64,000 bases of DNA from Nemertoderma westbladi (taxonomy: Eukaryota > Xenacoelomorpha > Nemertodermatida > Nemertodermatidae). Where the stretch lies: assembly GCA_032718475.1 (NCBI GenBank), contig JAUCBJ010007832.1:1-64000 (forward strand), written 5' to 3'. The stretch's first letter is position 1. Every line of letters starts with the position of its first letter. Below the pieces are notes generated by a model. The model saw only the letters and a list, made by a program, of their open reading frames with translations. It was not told the origin of the DNA and made no database searches. A program made the position numbers and the translations under genes. This document shows positions 41,150 through 53,272 of the stretch, piece after piece.

Positions 41150-41300
41150 TATTAAAGTGGCCACTTAGTTAAGTGCTCATTATCTTTTTATGAGAAATAA
41201 CACTTAACTTAAACTAAGTGGTCATTTAACAAAATGGGCATTTAAAATTATTAAGTGGCCATTTTAGGATAAGTGGGCACTTAGTTTGAGAAACCGGGCC
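41150..41300. repeat. Subterminal repeat end of the Harbinger-type element
   Basis: About five imperfect copies of AAGTGGCCACTTA-like words, ending in AGTTTGAGAAACCGGGCC. Read on the minus strand, the element would begin GGCCCGGTTTCTCAAACTAA upstream of the Myb-like gene. The opposite terminus was not found. Confidence 0.5.
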
Positions 41301-42575
41301 TATATCACTTTTCTTTAGGAATACAGTTGTTGCATAACATAGCGCAATAGGAGTGATACATTGTAGTGATATTAATATGAATCCGTCAAGACAAGTTTAT
41401 TGAACCCAATTTCATTGATGTAAATAAAATAAGTTATACAGTATTTATCTTCAAGACGGCGTGAAATACTCCGTGAAATCGAGTAAACTCATTGATGGGC
41501 TGTGTTAAAAGATGTCACCCTGAGGATGGTCTACTGTTAAAAGCACCCCAGGGTGGTCTTTCCTTTTGATATGTTTGTATTTTCAAATGAAACAAATTTA
41601 ATCAAGTTATAACACATCAAGCTAATCGTTCTAATTTATAAGCCAAACAGAAATAACCAAAACAATAAATCTAACTTAGCTTCCTAAGCTACTTAATATG
41701 AGTGCGGGTGACGTAGCACTCGGCGTTCACTTTCCACAGAGAAATACAAGCTGTTTGCCGGGCGGAACAATGTCGAAATTGAGAATATTTTAATATGCAA
41801 AAGGTGGGGTATTAATTTCCCTAATGTCGAAACTTTAACCTTGCGCTGATTTAACCCAGCGATATCACTACTGCGCTACCCTAACTACCGGTACTGCTGT
41901 AAACCTGCTGACCCGCTACTTTCAAATAACCGCCTAGCGTCGAATATCCTAAATAGAATAAATATAAATATTGCCAATAATAAGAAATAATCAAGAGTCA
42001 GTTCAAGCAGTAGTCATATTCAAAAGTCATAAATCAAGCAACAGTAACCGCGATATCCAGGGCTGGATTTTCGACCAACCAGTGAGCGGAACTTAATTTG
42101 GCGATTATTAAAGAACATAATCGCCTCAACTTAATTTGGCGATTATTAAAAGCACAATTTAGGCGTTATTTTAGCACAATTTAGGCGTTATTTTAGCACA
42201 AACATTGATTTATAGAGAAATGTAAATTAAATTAGCACAAATATTAATAGATGTTACGAAACGTCAAATTAATTTTTTGTTTTATAGAAGTTTGTCACCG
42301 CAAATTAATATACTAAGGTTTTATTATAAAAATTACATAAGTAGGACTACATACTGTATAAATCGGTTGAATATAATTGAACTTGTGTATTTTATTTTCC
42401 CTATCTAATTACGGTTGTACACCAATACAACTTATCTAATTATTATACTGTATGATGGGTTGTTTTAGTACACAACGCCATATATCGTAACAGGCTGTGG
42501 TTGCGATTAATCATATATTATTAATTTTATTTTAATTAAAAAAAATTATATATATATAAATTTTAATTTTATTTA
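41301..42575. other. Intergenic; short local duplications
   Basis: A small direct duplication (CACAATTTAGGCGTTATTTT twice at about 42153-42200) and an inverted/direct TAATTTGGCGATTATTAAA pair near 42097-42150. No gene recognised. Confidence 0.4.
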
Positions 42576-43954
42576 TTGTTGCTTGTTGTTGCTCATTGTT
42601 GCTCGTTGTTGCTCATTGTTGCTCATTGTTGCTCATTTTTGCTCGTTGTTGCTCAAGGTTGTTGTTCGTTGTTGCTCATTGTTGCTCGTTGTTGATCGTT
42701 GTTGCTCATTGCTGTACGTTGATGATCGTTGTTGCTCATTGTTGCTCATTGTTGCTCATTGTTGCTCGTTGTTGCTCATTGTTGCTTGTTGTTGTTCATT
42801 GTTGCTCGTTGTTGTTCATTGTTGCTCGTTCTTGCTCATCGTTGCACGTTGTTGATCGTTGTTGCTCATTGTTGCTCGTTGTTGCTCATTGTTGCTCGTT
42901 GTTGCTCATTGTTGCTAGTTGTTGCAAATTGTTGTTCATTGTTGCTCGTTGTGTCTCATTGTTTGTCGTTGTTGCTCATTTTGCTAATTGTTGATCGTTG
43001 TTGCTTATTGTGGCTCATTGTTGTTCGTTGTGTCTCATTGTTTGTTGTTGTTGCTCATTTTGATAATTATTGATCGTTATTGCTCATTGTCGCCATTGTT
43101 GGTCGTTGTTGCTCATTGTTGCTTCTTGTTGCTCGTTGTTGTTCATTGTTGCTCGTTGTTGCTCATTGATGCACGTTGTTGATCGTTGTTGCTCATTGTT
43201 GCTCGTTGTTGCTCATTGTTGCTTGTTGTTGCTCATTGTTGCTCGTTGTTGCTCATTGTTGCTTGTTGTTGCTCGTTGTTGCTCGTTGTTGTTCATTGTT
43301 GCTCGTTCTGGCTCATTGTTGCTCATTGTTGCTCATTGTTGCTCGTTGTTGCTCAAGGTTGTTGTTCGTTGTTGCTCGTTGTTGATCGTTGTTGCTCATT
43401 GTTGCTCATTGTTGCTTGTTGTTGCTCATTGTTGCTCGTTGTAGCGCATTGTTGCTCGTTGTTGCACATTGTTGTTCATTGTTGCTCATTGTTGCTCGTT
43501 GTTGCTCGTTGTTGATCGTTGTTGCTCATTGTTGCACGTTGTTGCACGTTGTTGATCGTTGTTGCTCATTGTTGCTCGTTGTTGCTCATTGTTGCTTGTT
43601 GTTGCTCATTGTTGCTCGTTGTTGCTCACTGTTGCTTGTTGTTGCTCGTTGTTGCTCGTTGTTGTTCATTGTTGCTCGTTCTTGCTCATTGTTGCTCATT
43701 GTTGCTAATTTTTGCTCGTTGTTGCTCAAGGTTGTTGTTCGTTGTTGCTCATTGTTGCTCGTTGTTGATCGTTGTTGATCGTTGTTGCTCATTGCTGTAC
43801 GTTCTTAATCGTTGTTGCTCATTGTTGCTCATTTTTGCTCGTTGTTGCTCGTTGTTGCTCGTTGTTGTTCATTGTTTCTCGTTCTTGCTCATTGTTGCTC
43901 ATTGCTGCTCATTTTTGCTCGTTGTTGCTCAAAGTTGTTGTTCATTGTTGCTCG
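42576..43954. repeat. 10-bp minisatellite (GTTGCTCATT / GTTGCTCGTT), left part
   Basis: About 138 units of the decamers GTTGCTCATT and GTTGCTCGTT with minor variants, no stops in any plus frame. The translated LLIVARCCSL-type strings simply mirror the DNA repeat. The array continues at 56059 on the other side of BEL element B. Confidence 0.95.
43950..43954. other. Target site duplication of BEL B, left (GCTCG)
   Basis: GCTCG before the 5' LTR is repeated at 56059-56063. Caution: GCTCG is a common word in the minisatellite, but the position at both LTR edges is exact. Confidence 0.75.
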
Positions 43955-45213
43955 TGTAAAAGCTTCTGTGGGATATAACTGGCCCTTTTGCTTCGCAATC
44001 CAGTTTCCCCCCAGGCGCTGGAATACTCTAAAAAAGGTTCTCTAATTGTATATATATTCCCCTCGCCCGCAAGGTACCGTTACAGGTGTTTTAACGGACA
44101 TAAAAGTCATTCTGCTATATACGTGTTTTAGCGGACATGGTAAGGCAAAAACCTGCAATGCACCAAATACCTTTCACAGCTTAGCCGTGATGATTCATAT
44201 TACGACATCTAACAGCTGGTTGCTGACATGGAAACAGCCATTGGACGCAGGGTTCTTTGTTGGCTTGAGCCAATCAGAGCGATTTTTCCTGTCGACGTGT
44301 AGCTTTTCGGCCGATCATAAGGAGAGTGTTCAGTCTTACTGTTTTTTCTTGTTACTTTATTGTTGTTGCTATCTAGGCCAGTAACAACGGCTCTAGAGTC
44401 AATTCATTTCATACTTTAGAAGAAACATTAGTAGGCTCAAGATTATAGAGCGTATAACTGTTATCGGTTCATAACAACTCACATATCGGTCCATATCAGT
44501 ACATTGTCATATCATATCTTAACCTACCGTCTTAATAGTTTGCTGTTGTTTGGTTGAATATTATTTGGAGAACATTTATAAAGAACCCAAATTTCCCAAT
44601 TTTCTTGATACACTACAGGTTAGAGAGACGGGTTATATATAGCGATTGCGACTTATATTATTGTGGTTTGTAGTGAATTTAATGCTATTTGATAAGCACT
44701 ACATGAATCCGTTGCTGTTCTCTTTATATATGATAAAATTCATTGACGGTCGGCAAATTAGTGAGCAGTATTGTGTGTTACCGGTAGTGTGCATGATTGT
44801 GACTGATAACTAAGCATTTCCTAAAGAATGCGCCTCATACGTGAATCATAAGCCTTACCGACTTACCGTTGTGATTAGTATAAGTCATATCTCGGTTTAC
44901 TTAGATAGAGCGCCACGTCCTAAAGGAACTGTTAATATTTCCCGAAAGTAAATAATATTAGTCAGAAATTAATTATTAACGATCAATCGAATAATACAGT
45001 ACAGTAAGCTTACACTGCAATAATAATCTAAGCCCTCAGAATCCAGTCTCCCGGGAATATCCAGTGGGTGAATGGACGCGCACTAGGCTGGCTTCTGCTA
45101 ATGTTGTGTTTATTGGTATTAAATATTTGTCATCTTCTAAAGTATATTTATAAACCAAAAGACATATAAATTTTGGCAGGTTAAACTGCTAAAGGTCTTC
45201 AAAAGCGCGTACA
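43955..45213 (+). repeat. BEL B 5' LTR
   Basis: 1259 bp, begins TGTAAAAGCTTCTG and ends GCGCGTACA. Same length as 54800-56058, with about two substitutions near 45058-45067. The first ~200 bp differ strongly from the LTR of A, while the remainder is clearly homologous. Confidence 0.94.
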
Positions 45214-47476
45214 ATAACAGTTATTGACTTTATTGCAGTAAGCAATAAAGTTGAAAGTACCGGTCAACCGGTAAACCTGAACCGGTACTTCTGTAGGTCA
45301 GTAGGCCCAACTGCCAGAACCGGTACTGCTGTAGGTCCGTAGGTCCAACTGCCAGAACCGGTACTTCTGTAGGTCCGTAGGCCCAACTGTCCTAACCGGT
45401 ACTTCCAGTATAAGTACATTAGTATTATTCGATTTTGATTATTGTATACCGGTAGGTCTTAGTATTTAATCAGGGACGGCCGCCCTGGTTTTTATTGAGA
45501 TTTTACTTATTTCTGTCGGTTTTATTTACATGTAAGTTAATATTGAGCTGAAGACGTGTAAGTCTGCTCAGATTGTTCAGATAATTGTAGGCCGGACTGT
45601 TGTCAGATTGTTGTTGGGTTTGGAGAGATTACGGCGTGTGTGGAGTTTGTCCGATAGAGTGCCAGTTAGTAAGTTGGGGCAGCCATTGCTGTAAGGTCAA
45701 TCCCCTCTTAAAGAATAAGTCGTACTACCGTGTTAGAACGCATACTAACTAACAATTTTGGAATCTGCACATACTGTAGTTTATTTAGGCTTGACAGTAT
45801 TCTGCCAGCGCTTTGGCCTGTGTTTGTTTGTGTGGTCTGTTCAGGTACCGTAATAGTTATTACTCAGATATTTTGTAGGCTGGATTGTTGTCTAGCTATT
45901 ATTAGGTCTGAAGAGATTGCTGCTTGTGTAGAGTTTGTCTGATAAAGTGCCAGTTAGTAAGTTGGGGCAGTCATAACTGTAAGGTCAATCCCCTCTTAAA
46001 GAATAAGTCGTACTACCGTGTTAGAATGCATACTAACTAACCGTTTTGGAATCTGCACATACAGTAGTTTATTTAGGCTTGGTGGTAGTCTGCCAGCGTT
46101 TGGTTTGTATTTTGTTTGAGTATTCTGTACGGGTAGCGTAATATTTATTATTCAGAGTTTATGCGATTATTCGCAACATTCATGTCCCCAAGTTTATTCC
46201 TACAGTAATTGTGCTTGTTACACATACCGTTATAGTTAAATTAACCCCGGTACTACACGGGCTGCTTGGCGTAGGACAAGACTGGTGATTTTGTGCACCG
46301 GTCACTCCAGCAGATGCCGTGGTTCTTTTAACTGTTCAAGTATATTTAACTACTGATTATTTGTTGTACCAGTATTGTACCTAATTTAGGGTTTAGTGTA
46401 CAGTGCTTTCCGAAGTAATTAGTGTGTAGGCAGTATATTTGTGTTGTAAAGTGGTTAATAGGCACGCTGGATCTGGTAGTCCGCGGTAATTAACTTCTAG
46501 GTAGGAACACTCCGTGATACATAACGTAGTACCTATAGCGATACGGTTATAGGTCGTCAGGCGGTGGTATTTTCCTATCTGGACAACGCAGTGTATTTAC
46601 TACTACTTATTATTTTCAAATACCGTAGTACCCTGTCCGTTGTAATAACCAGAATTCTAACCCTTTGTTAGACTGGTTTGTAGACTTCCTGTAAAATTAC
46701 CCTAAAAATTCGTACGTAATATTTTGTTGTGTTTAATTAGAGATTTAATCTCACCCGTATCGTAAGTAATTTGTAGTATTAAGTAACTTAGGTAAATTAG
46801 AATTATCTGTTTTAGTGTCCCATAAATAGCACTTCACTGAGAGCGCACAGCTTCTGTGTAGTGACCCCCCAGAAATAATAACATTTATTTCAAATATTGA
46901 CAAAACCCTTTTAAACGGGTATATATATATTATAAATCAACTCAAACGATTTATAAATAGTAGGCCTGCCATACAACAACTAGGTCTCAAAATCAGTTGG
47001 ACTACTGCTTAAATAACGGTAACAAAGTAAGTTAAAGTAACCAAGTAACCCTAAAATATTCAGAAATTCAATTATTCTAAAAATAATTGACATACCGGTA
47101 TTTACCATAGGCTTATTATATTTATTTCTATAAATTTGAGCTGAAATCATACTGGTATTCTGTAATTAATTCTAGTTCATAATTATACTTATATATACTA
47201 TAAGTGTAAGCTGCATACCGGTATTCACGATAGGCCTATTATATATTTATATATATTTGTGCTAAAATTATATACCGGTACTCTGTGACAAATCTAGTCT
47301 GTAATAATACTTATATATATACTATAAGCATACCGGTATTCTAATATATTATATATATATCACGCTACACTGAGTAGCAGTATCGGTAATTAATTGTTAG
47401 GCTAACAGTGATACTGAATTACTAGACTTACTTTAACTGTATTTATAGCCGTAGGCATTCAACTGTGTAAACAAAC
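45214..47476 (+). other. BEL B untranslated leader
   Basis: 2.3 kb. It has three tandem ~43-bp units with AACCGGTACTTCTGTAGGTC (45280-45412), then the 287-bp duplication shared with A (units from 45579 and 45866), then TACCGGTATTC-rich DNA before gag. No conventional primer-binding site was recognised. Confidence 0.7.
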
Positions 47477-50400
47477 ATGTCAGACGCAACCCAATCACTG
47501 TCAGATAGTCTCTTAGAAAGTGTTAGAATGAGTATTAGACTTAGACAGCGTATTAAAAGGATCTGTGACCAAGATAAAAGTATAGAACATCCCAGATCCA
47601 AGTCTAAGTCACCTACTATTGTAAAAAAGGCCATCCCTACAGTAGTAGTGTCAGACCCTAGGCTAGTAGAACAACGTAGGTCTATCATCAGCACTCGGGC
47701 CCAAGTCAAGCGGGATCAAGAAGCAGCTGTCAAACCGCAGCAACATCCTAGCCAAGAACCTAGTTCTCAGCGGCCCGATAGCTCCGGTGGTTCGGATACT
47801 GCTGAGCGGACACCCGAACGCGGAGCGAAGATGGCGGATACGGTTTATGATGAGCGGCCAACCTATGAAGAATCAACCGACGCCACTTCTTCTCAAGTGG
47901 AAAGCGAAGTGGAAAGCGAAGTGGAAAGCGAATTAACAGCAGCAGAGAAGCCGCAAACTAGAGATGCCATTGACATCTATCTGTCAGACTATCAGCGATT
48001 CCTAGGAGACGAAGAGTTGAGGAGACGACTGTCTGGACTTCGCCCTAATAGTGAAGGAACCAAGCTTGTGTTGGACGCAATCGATGCGGAAATGTTAGCT
48101 GCAGAACAAGCTAAATTTGATGAAAAACTCCGCCTCGTTAGAGTCCAAGAAGAACAAATAAAGAAAAAACAGATAGAGGACCGAAAGGCAGCAGCAGTAA
48201 AGGCGGCAGAAGCAGAAGCAGCAAAGGCGGCGGCAGAAGTAGAAGCAGAAAGAAAGGCAGCGGAAGTAGAAGCAAAAGGAAAGGCAGCGGTAGCAGAAGC
48301 AGAAAGAAAGGCGGCAGCGGCAATGGCAAAGGCAGTGGCAGAAGCAGAACGGAGAGCGTCTGAGGAGACTACCCAACTGGAGTTGGAAAATCTGCAAGAG
48401 ACGCAAGACTACATAAATAAAAAGCTAACTGCTAGTCGAATGCAGATGATGAGACGATCTACTCCAAAACGCCAGGGATACACGTCATCGGAGGAAAGCG
48501 AAACCACCGATCCTGAAGGCGGAAGAAATAGATCTCGTCTAAGCAGGCGTAGAAAAACATCTCACCGTCATAAACTGCCTGATTTGCCCCCAGCTGTCAG
48601 AAGACAACTAGCTAGCACAGACTTAGGTAGTACAGGACCCACAGACCAAATTATTCAGGTCACAAGACTCCCTACAATAGTTGATGAGCCTGAAATAATT
48701 AGGCCTGTCGTTCCCAAAGCCACTCCTGTGCTAGAGACCCCTGTACTTCCAGAGCTTAACTCTAAATTCCCTCTACACAGTACTACACTGTCTGTACCCG
48801 GTAGAACAGTCCATGAGAATATCCCTGTCCTGGAAGCTGAGAGAGAAATCAAAGATTTGTCTCCCGTCGTCCCGCGTCAGCCCGCTACAATGTTGGCGAC
48901 TCCCGCTTCGGCGGTTGAGTGGGTAGAGGAGGGACGACGGGGGATGAATCTCCTGCTCGGACAGATGCAGGAGACTGTCCACCAATTTAAGGGAACAGTA
49001 AGGGAAGGTAGGGCCGAATTGCAAGAAGTGCAGCAAAGTATCGCGCTAGAACGCGACAAATTAGTCAACATACCAAAGGGTATACCCATACCCCCTGTAA
49101 CATTGTGTCAACCTGTTAGGTCTGAAGTATTACATGCGCAAGGTGTGGAGCCTACACGCATCTATACTGCTAGTGAAGTAGAAACCCCTATAGCAAACCC
49201 TATTAAGGGTGATTATAGACCTGTTGTTAATGATGTTCCCTATAGACCTGATAATGATCCGAGAAATTTATATACCGATAATTCGATATTAAATAACACG
49301 ATGGCCCAAGAAAGCTTTACGCGTCAGATGGCTAGAACAGAAGCCCGCCAAGCGGTCAAAGTGGGAGAGATCGTTAAATTCAATGGAGATGAGATGAAAT
49401 GGCTACCTTTCAATGAATATTACAAAGATAGCATACAAAACTCTGTACTATCTAACGGAGAGAAACTTAGGTTCCTCATCAAGTGCTTGGAAGGACCTCC
49501 CAGGTTAATGGCGTTAAAGTTTATTGGACATCCAGATGGATTAAGACAAGTTTGGGATACATTAAACATCAGGTATGGTAACAAAGATAACATAGCTAAG
49601 TATTTGTATGCAAAATTAGTAGCCCCCCGACACTTCCTTAGTAGCGGGATTATAGAGTTTTCCGATGAAATTCAGGAAATCTGTAGACAATTGGACTGGT
49701 TAGGTAAGTCTCATGAATATCAGAGTTCCATGGTTATTGGAGCAGTAGTCTCTACTTTACCCAAGGGTGGAGTATGTACACGTTGGGACAAGAAAGTGTT
49801 GTACATGAATGAACAACAACGACGAAGCCCTACCATGACTGATCTCATGTCCTTCTTAGATGGTGAAGTAAAACTACAACTCATCAAGCAGTCCAGAGAG
49901 AAAACATCGGAAAATAAGGTAAGTGAGAAACCTGCTTCTAGGAGAAGAGTAACACCGGTGTGTTACACTGACGACGGCGAAAGCCAAGCTTCTCAAGAAG
50001 AAGACAGCGGGAAAGACACAGCAAAATCTTACTATGACAACAAGACCTATAAAGACGTAAGTAAATACAAGTCTCGAATCAGTGACAGGAGAGAACAGGT
50101 AACAACAACTCCTCCTACGTCTCCTAAGAGAATGCACGGAAAAAAGCCCGAAGAAAGAACGAGAGTGCATAACGTTACCCAAGGTAAGGTGAGTGATATC
50201 AAACCAAAATGTGCGCTGTGCGACAGGCCCCACCGTTTGAGTGCGTGTGCTGAATTTCTAAAGAAATCCCCTGTAGACAGACGTACAGTCCTGTGGAATA
50301 AGCGGTTATGCTATAATTGCCTCAGATCAGGACACCAACGGCGAACCTGTTACTCCGACGTAAAGTGTGCAAAGTGTGGCGCGAAACATCACATCTTGTT

Positions 50401-51643
50401 ACACAGTGAGTTCGAACGAGACAACCCGAGTCAGGTAAGTGAGCCCGAACTACATGTCCAATTCAGTGATGTAAATGACACTGATCAAGAGTCTGAGATG
50501 GAAGGATTCTATACTGACGAATTCTCCGACGCCAACGAATCCTGTTATCTAATCAATACCGCAGTGTATCGAGCACTTACTTACGAAAAGGACACCGACA
50601 ATGAGTTCCCCCCAACTACCTTTGACAGACAACCATCTTGGAAAGCTCCAACTTCCAACGTAGGAATCAGAAAATTTCCTGTAGTGCAGGTAAGAGTTCA
50701 CGGTCCTAACAAAAGTTACATAGTGAACGCCCTCCTTGACTCCGGCAGCACAGGAACATTCATCGATCAAGAACTAGCCGAAGATATCTTTGCTGGACAA
50801 CCCAAATTCCGGACTAAATTGAATATGTCAGGAATTATGCAGGTTTGGAAATCTACCCTAACGGCAGATTACTATGTAGGTGTGTTGTCCACCCCCCAGG
50901 ATAAATTAGGAGCACAAGGTATAAGGTCGGTAAAAATGGTGGCTATAAAGAACTTCGCTACTACCCAAGCAGACCTTTATAATTGGGACGAGGATGAGAG
51001 CATCCAACATCTTAAGATACCTCGATTCCAGACAGATTATCCTGGAGTGCAAATACTCATCGGCCAAAACGCGCATGAGGCGCTCGAGACATTGGAGAAA
51101 CGGCCTGCTCAACCGCAGCCACTGCAAACCTATGCGGTAAGAACTAGAGTAGGTTGGTACTTCACTGGCCCTTCCCGTAGAACTCTCAAAGAGAGATTAC
51201 CTCAACAACAGGTATACCAAGTAAAGGAATGGGAAGTGGAGAGCAGTGATGTGGACGATCCAACTGAGGGAACACCATACTCCTCAGATAATGACGATAT
51301 TAACTCCAATGTAGATCAATGGAGACATTGCCTTGGGACGATTAATCCAGCCGACATCGCTTCCAGAGGAGCAACTCCTCAAGAACTGATAGATACTCCA
51401 GGCTGGTTAGGTGGATCCGACTTCTTAAGTAAAGAAGAAGAAGAATGGCCTCCTCATCTTACCCCGGCGGAGATTAGACAGGCCAAGGGAGCGGAGAAAA
51501 TAATACAACAACTCAATCCCCCAGCTGGTCGTTTATGTTTACTGGAAAGAGACCGAAAACTGTCCGGAAACTATGGAAGGCAAGATACTCTTCCTACGAC
51601 CACTTCCCTAATCCGACAAATATCTAGGGACTCCATAACGTAA
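47477..51643 (+). CDS. BEL B Gag-protease-RNase H remnant polyprotein, intact, 1388 aa
   Basis: The N-terminal region lacks the 177-codon block of A (junction at 47848/47849). It has an expanded Ala/Lys/Glu coiled-coil at about residues 225-310. Next come the DUF1759-like domain ([13 protein letters not shown] onward), zinc knuckles from Cys912 ([36 protein letters not shown]) and aspartic protease [10 protein letters not shown] with Asp1088. At [12 protein letters not shown] (~1226) the normal protease-Pol linker begins. By Gln1281 the protein is already at [20 protein letters not shown], the RNase H end of Pol. Reverse transcriptase and integrase are absent. The stop TAA follows DSIT. It may supply capsid and protease; copying must rely on another element. 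Confidence 0.93.
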   Translation: MSDATQSLSDSLLESVRMSIRLRQRIKRICDQDKSIEHPRSKSKSPTIVKKAIPTVVVSDPRLVEQRRSIISTRAQVKRDQEAAVKPQQHPSQEPSSQRPDSSGGSDTAERTPERGAKMADTVYDERPTYEESTDATSSQVESEVESEVESELTAAEKPQTRDAIDIYLSDYQRFLGDEELRRRLSGLRPNSEGTKLVLDAIDAEMLAAEQAKFDEKLRLVRVQEEQIKKKQIEDRKAAAVKAAEAEAAKAAAEVEAERKAAEVEAKGKAAVAEAERKAAAAMAKAVAEAERRASEETTQLELENLQETQDYINKKLTASRMQMMRRSTPKRQGYTSSEESETTDPEGGRNRSRLSRRRKTSHRHKLPDLPPAVRRQLASTDLGSTGPTDQIIQVTRLPTIVDEPEIIRPVVPKATPVLETPVLPELNSKFPLHSTTLSVPGRTVHENIPVLEAEREIKDLSPVVPRQPATMLATPASAVEWVEEGRRGMNLLLGQMQETVHQFKGTVREGRAELQEVQQSIALERDKLVNIPKGIPIPPVTLCQPVRSEVLHAQGVEPTRIYTASEVETPIANPIKGDYRPVVNDVPYRPDNDPRNLYTDNSILNNTMAQESFTRQMARTEARQAVKVGEIVKFNGDEMKWLPFNEYYKDSIQNSVLSNGEKLRFLIKCLEGPPRLMALKFIGHPDGLRQVWDTLNIRYGNKDNIAKYLYAKLVAPRHFLSSGIIEFSDEIQEICRQLDWLGKSHEYQSSMVIGAVVSTLPKGGVCTRWDKKVLYMNEQQRRSPTMTDLMSFLDGEVKLQLIKQSREKTSENKVSEKPASRRRVTPVCYTDDGESQASQEEDSGKDTAKSYYDNKTYKDVSKYKSRISDRREQVTTTPPTSPKRMHGKKPEERTRVHNVTQGKVSDIKPKCALCDRPHRLSACAEFLKKSPVDRRTVLWNKRLCYNCLRSGHQRRTCYSDVKCAKCGAKHHILLHSEFERDNPSQVSEPELHVQFSDVNDTDQESEMEGFYTDEFSDANESCYLINTAVYRALTYEKDTDNEFPPTTFDRQPSWKAPTSNVGIRKFPVVQVRVHGPNKSYIVNALLDSGSTGTFIDQELAEDIFAGQPKFRTKLNMSGIMQVWKSTLTADYYVGVLSTPQDKLGAQGIRSVKMVAIKNFATTQADLYNWDEDESIQHLKIPRFQTDYPGVQILIGQNAHEALETLEKRPAQPQPLQTYAVRTRVGWYFTGPSRRTLKERLPQQQVYQVKEWEVESSDVDDPTEGTPYSSDNDDINSNVDQWRHCLGTINPADIASRGATPQELIDTPGWLGGSDFLSKEEEEWPPHLTPAEIRQAKGAEKIIQQLNPPAGRLCLLERDRKLSGNYGRQDTLPTTTSLIRQISRDSIT

Positions 51644-53272
51644 TAACATATGGAGTGGGCGTGTGACTATATCATTTTATATTTGTTTTTATTTTATATT
51701 TATGTATGTATTATTATGTAATTTTATTATAATCGTTTTCTTTAATTTTATTTAGTAGAATGTTATTTTAGGGATTATTTAGTAGATTAGTGCAATATAT
51801 TAGTGTTTATTACGTACGTAATTACTTATAATATATTTAGTGCGACGGCGAGAAATAATTATTTTTTCTCTTTCCTTACTGTCCGTATCATATTGTAAAT
51901 ACGTGACTACAGTAAGATGAGATGTCCGTACTTAGTAAAGTACAATAAAGCCACTACTATATTCAAGTATTATTGGTAGGCAGAGTATTAGGAATGCAAA
52001 GTTCAGATCCTCGTGTCTCGGCTAAACCAAGCTCTGGGTAGACCTTGGAAACGACTTGCCTCTTCACACTGACATTGCTTCGTGCGATATTGCTCTTCTA
52101 CCTTATATTAAATAATACATATAGTAGCGTGATGTCCCTCTAACAGTAGCGTAAAACGCAAATAAATCTGTTAAACCTTTTGACCATCTGTAATTCTAGT
52201 CGATTAAGATATCGCGGCACCCACCGATATACTTGAAAGACAAATTCTAGAATCAGTGGTTACCGTCCCCAGACAAGTTCTGGAATAAATCGGTGCCCAT
52301 CTTAAATATTAATTTAATATTTATTAAAATCTGTAAAATTCAGATCCGATAACAATTCTAGTCAATTAAGATATCGCAGCACTTACCGATACTCTTTTAA
52401 AGGACAAATTTCATAGAATTAAGGATCCTATGCCCCCAGACCTGCTCTGGAATCAAATTGTGTCAATTTTAACATCAAATAATAAAATTCACGGGAATAA
52501 ATTTAAATTCATATTTTAAATGAATTTCATAAATTGTCATTTTGTACAATTTATAACATTCCCAAAATTCCATTAATTAATAGATCATGGGAGCGGAGAT
52601 TCATCCTATTGAGTGTATTAGAGTGCGAGAATCTCCAACATATAGTCAATAGCCGATAAAATTAATAAAATCATGCATAAAGAGGATATTGACAATTAAA
52701 GAATTATTATTAAATAGCATCCCAGATCTGTATGCATGAGAATTACCCTAATTCTACCGCTAGCATTCCATAATGTCACCATAGCAACACCCACGCTAGA
52801 ATTAGAAGCAAGTTAAAAGAACAATAGAAAGCTTGTCCCATTGCATAGCATAGAGAATATAGCACACTGTTAGTATCCAAGGATACACAGTAATAACGTG
52901 ACATTCTGGAAGGCACTGACTAACGGACAAATGGCCTGTATGTGTACAATTGGTGACAGTTGTGTGGAATTTGTGCGTTTGTAGGTGAATGTTACTGCTA
53001 AGGTGTGTTTACAGTAGCTAGTCGCAATTGTGAAAGTAACCCAACTCTCCTATAGAAAGAACCTAAAGTGGATTCAAGCCTTTGGGACGGACAGTGGAGT
53101 GACTTGTGCCGGTTATCGTTGTCGTACTGTTGCTACATGTTGGCGTAAACACCGCGACAACGGTACATCGGCGCTGAGGATCCCACTGTCCGGGGGCAAA
53201 GAGAGGTAGGCAGCGACGTCCGCTCGCCTAAACATAAACTCATTTCGATATTAACAAACTCAGATAGCAGAT
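51644..53272 (+). other. BEL B non-coding spacer
   Basis: 1.6 kb, collinear with 17758-19404 of A, including the ~162-bp tandem duplication (from 52193 and 52355) and an AATAAA near 51945. No coding sequence recognised. Confidence 0.7.

Noticed and set aside
42583-43959. Long Cys/Val/Leu-rich open frames resembling membrane proteins
   Set aside because: They are a 10-bp DNA repeat translated in all frames; there is no start context, gene structure or non-repeat part.
44046-44384. 112-residue open frame repeated at 54891-55229
   Set aside because: It lies within both LTRs of BEL B and is identical because the LTRs are; no recognisable domain.
48095-48406. Minus-strand Phe/Leu/Cys-rich frames
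   Set aside because: Shadow of the Ala/Glu/Lys-rich coiled-coil of the BEL B Gag on the plus strand.
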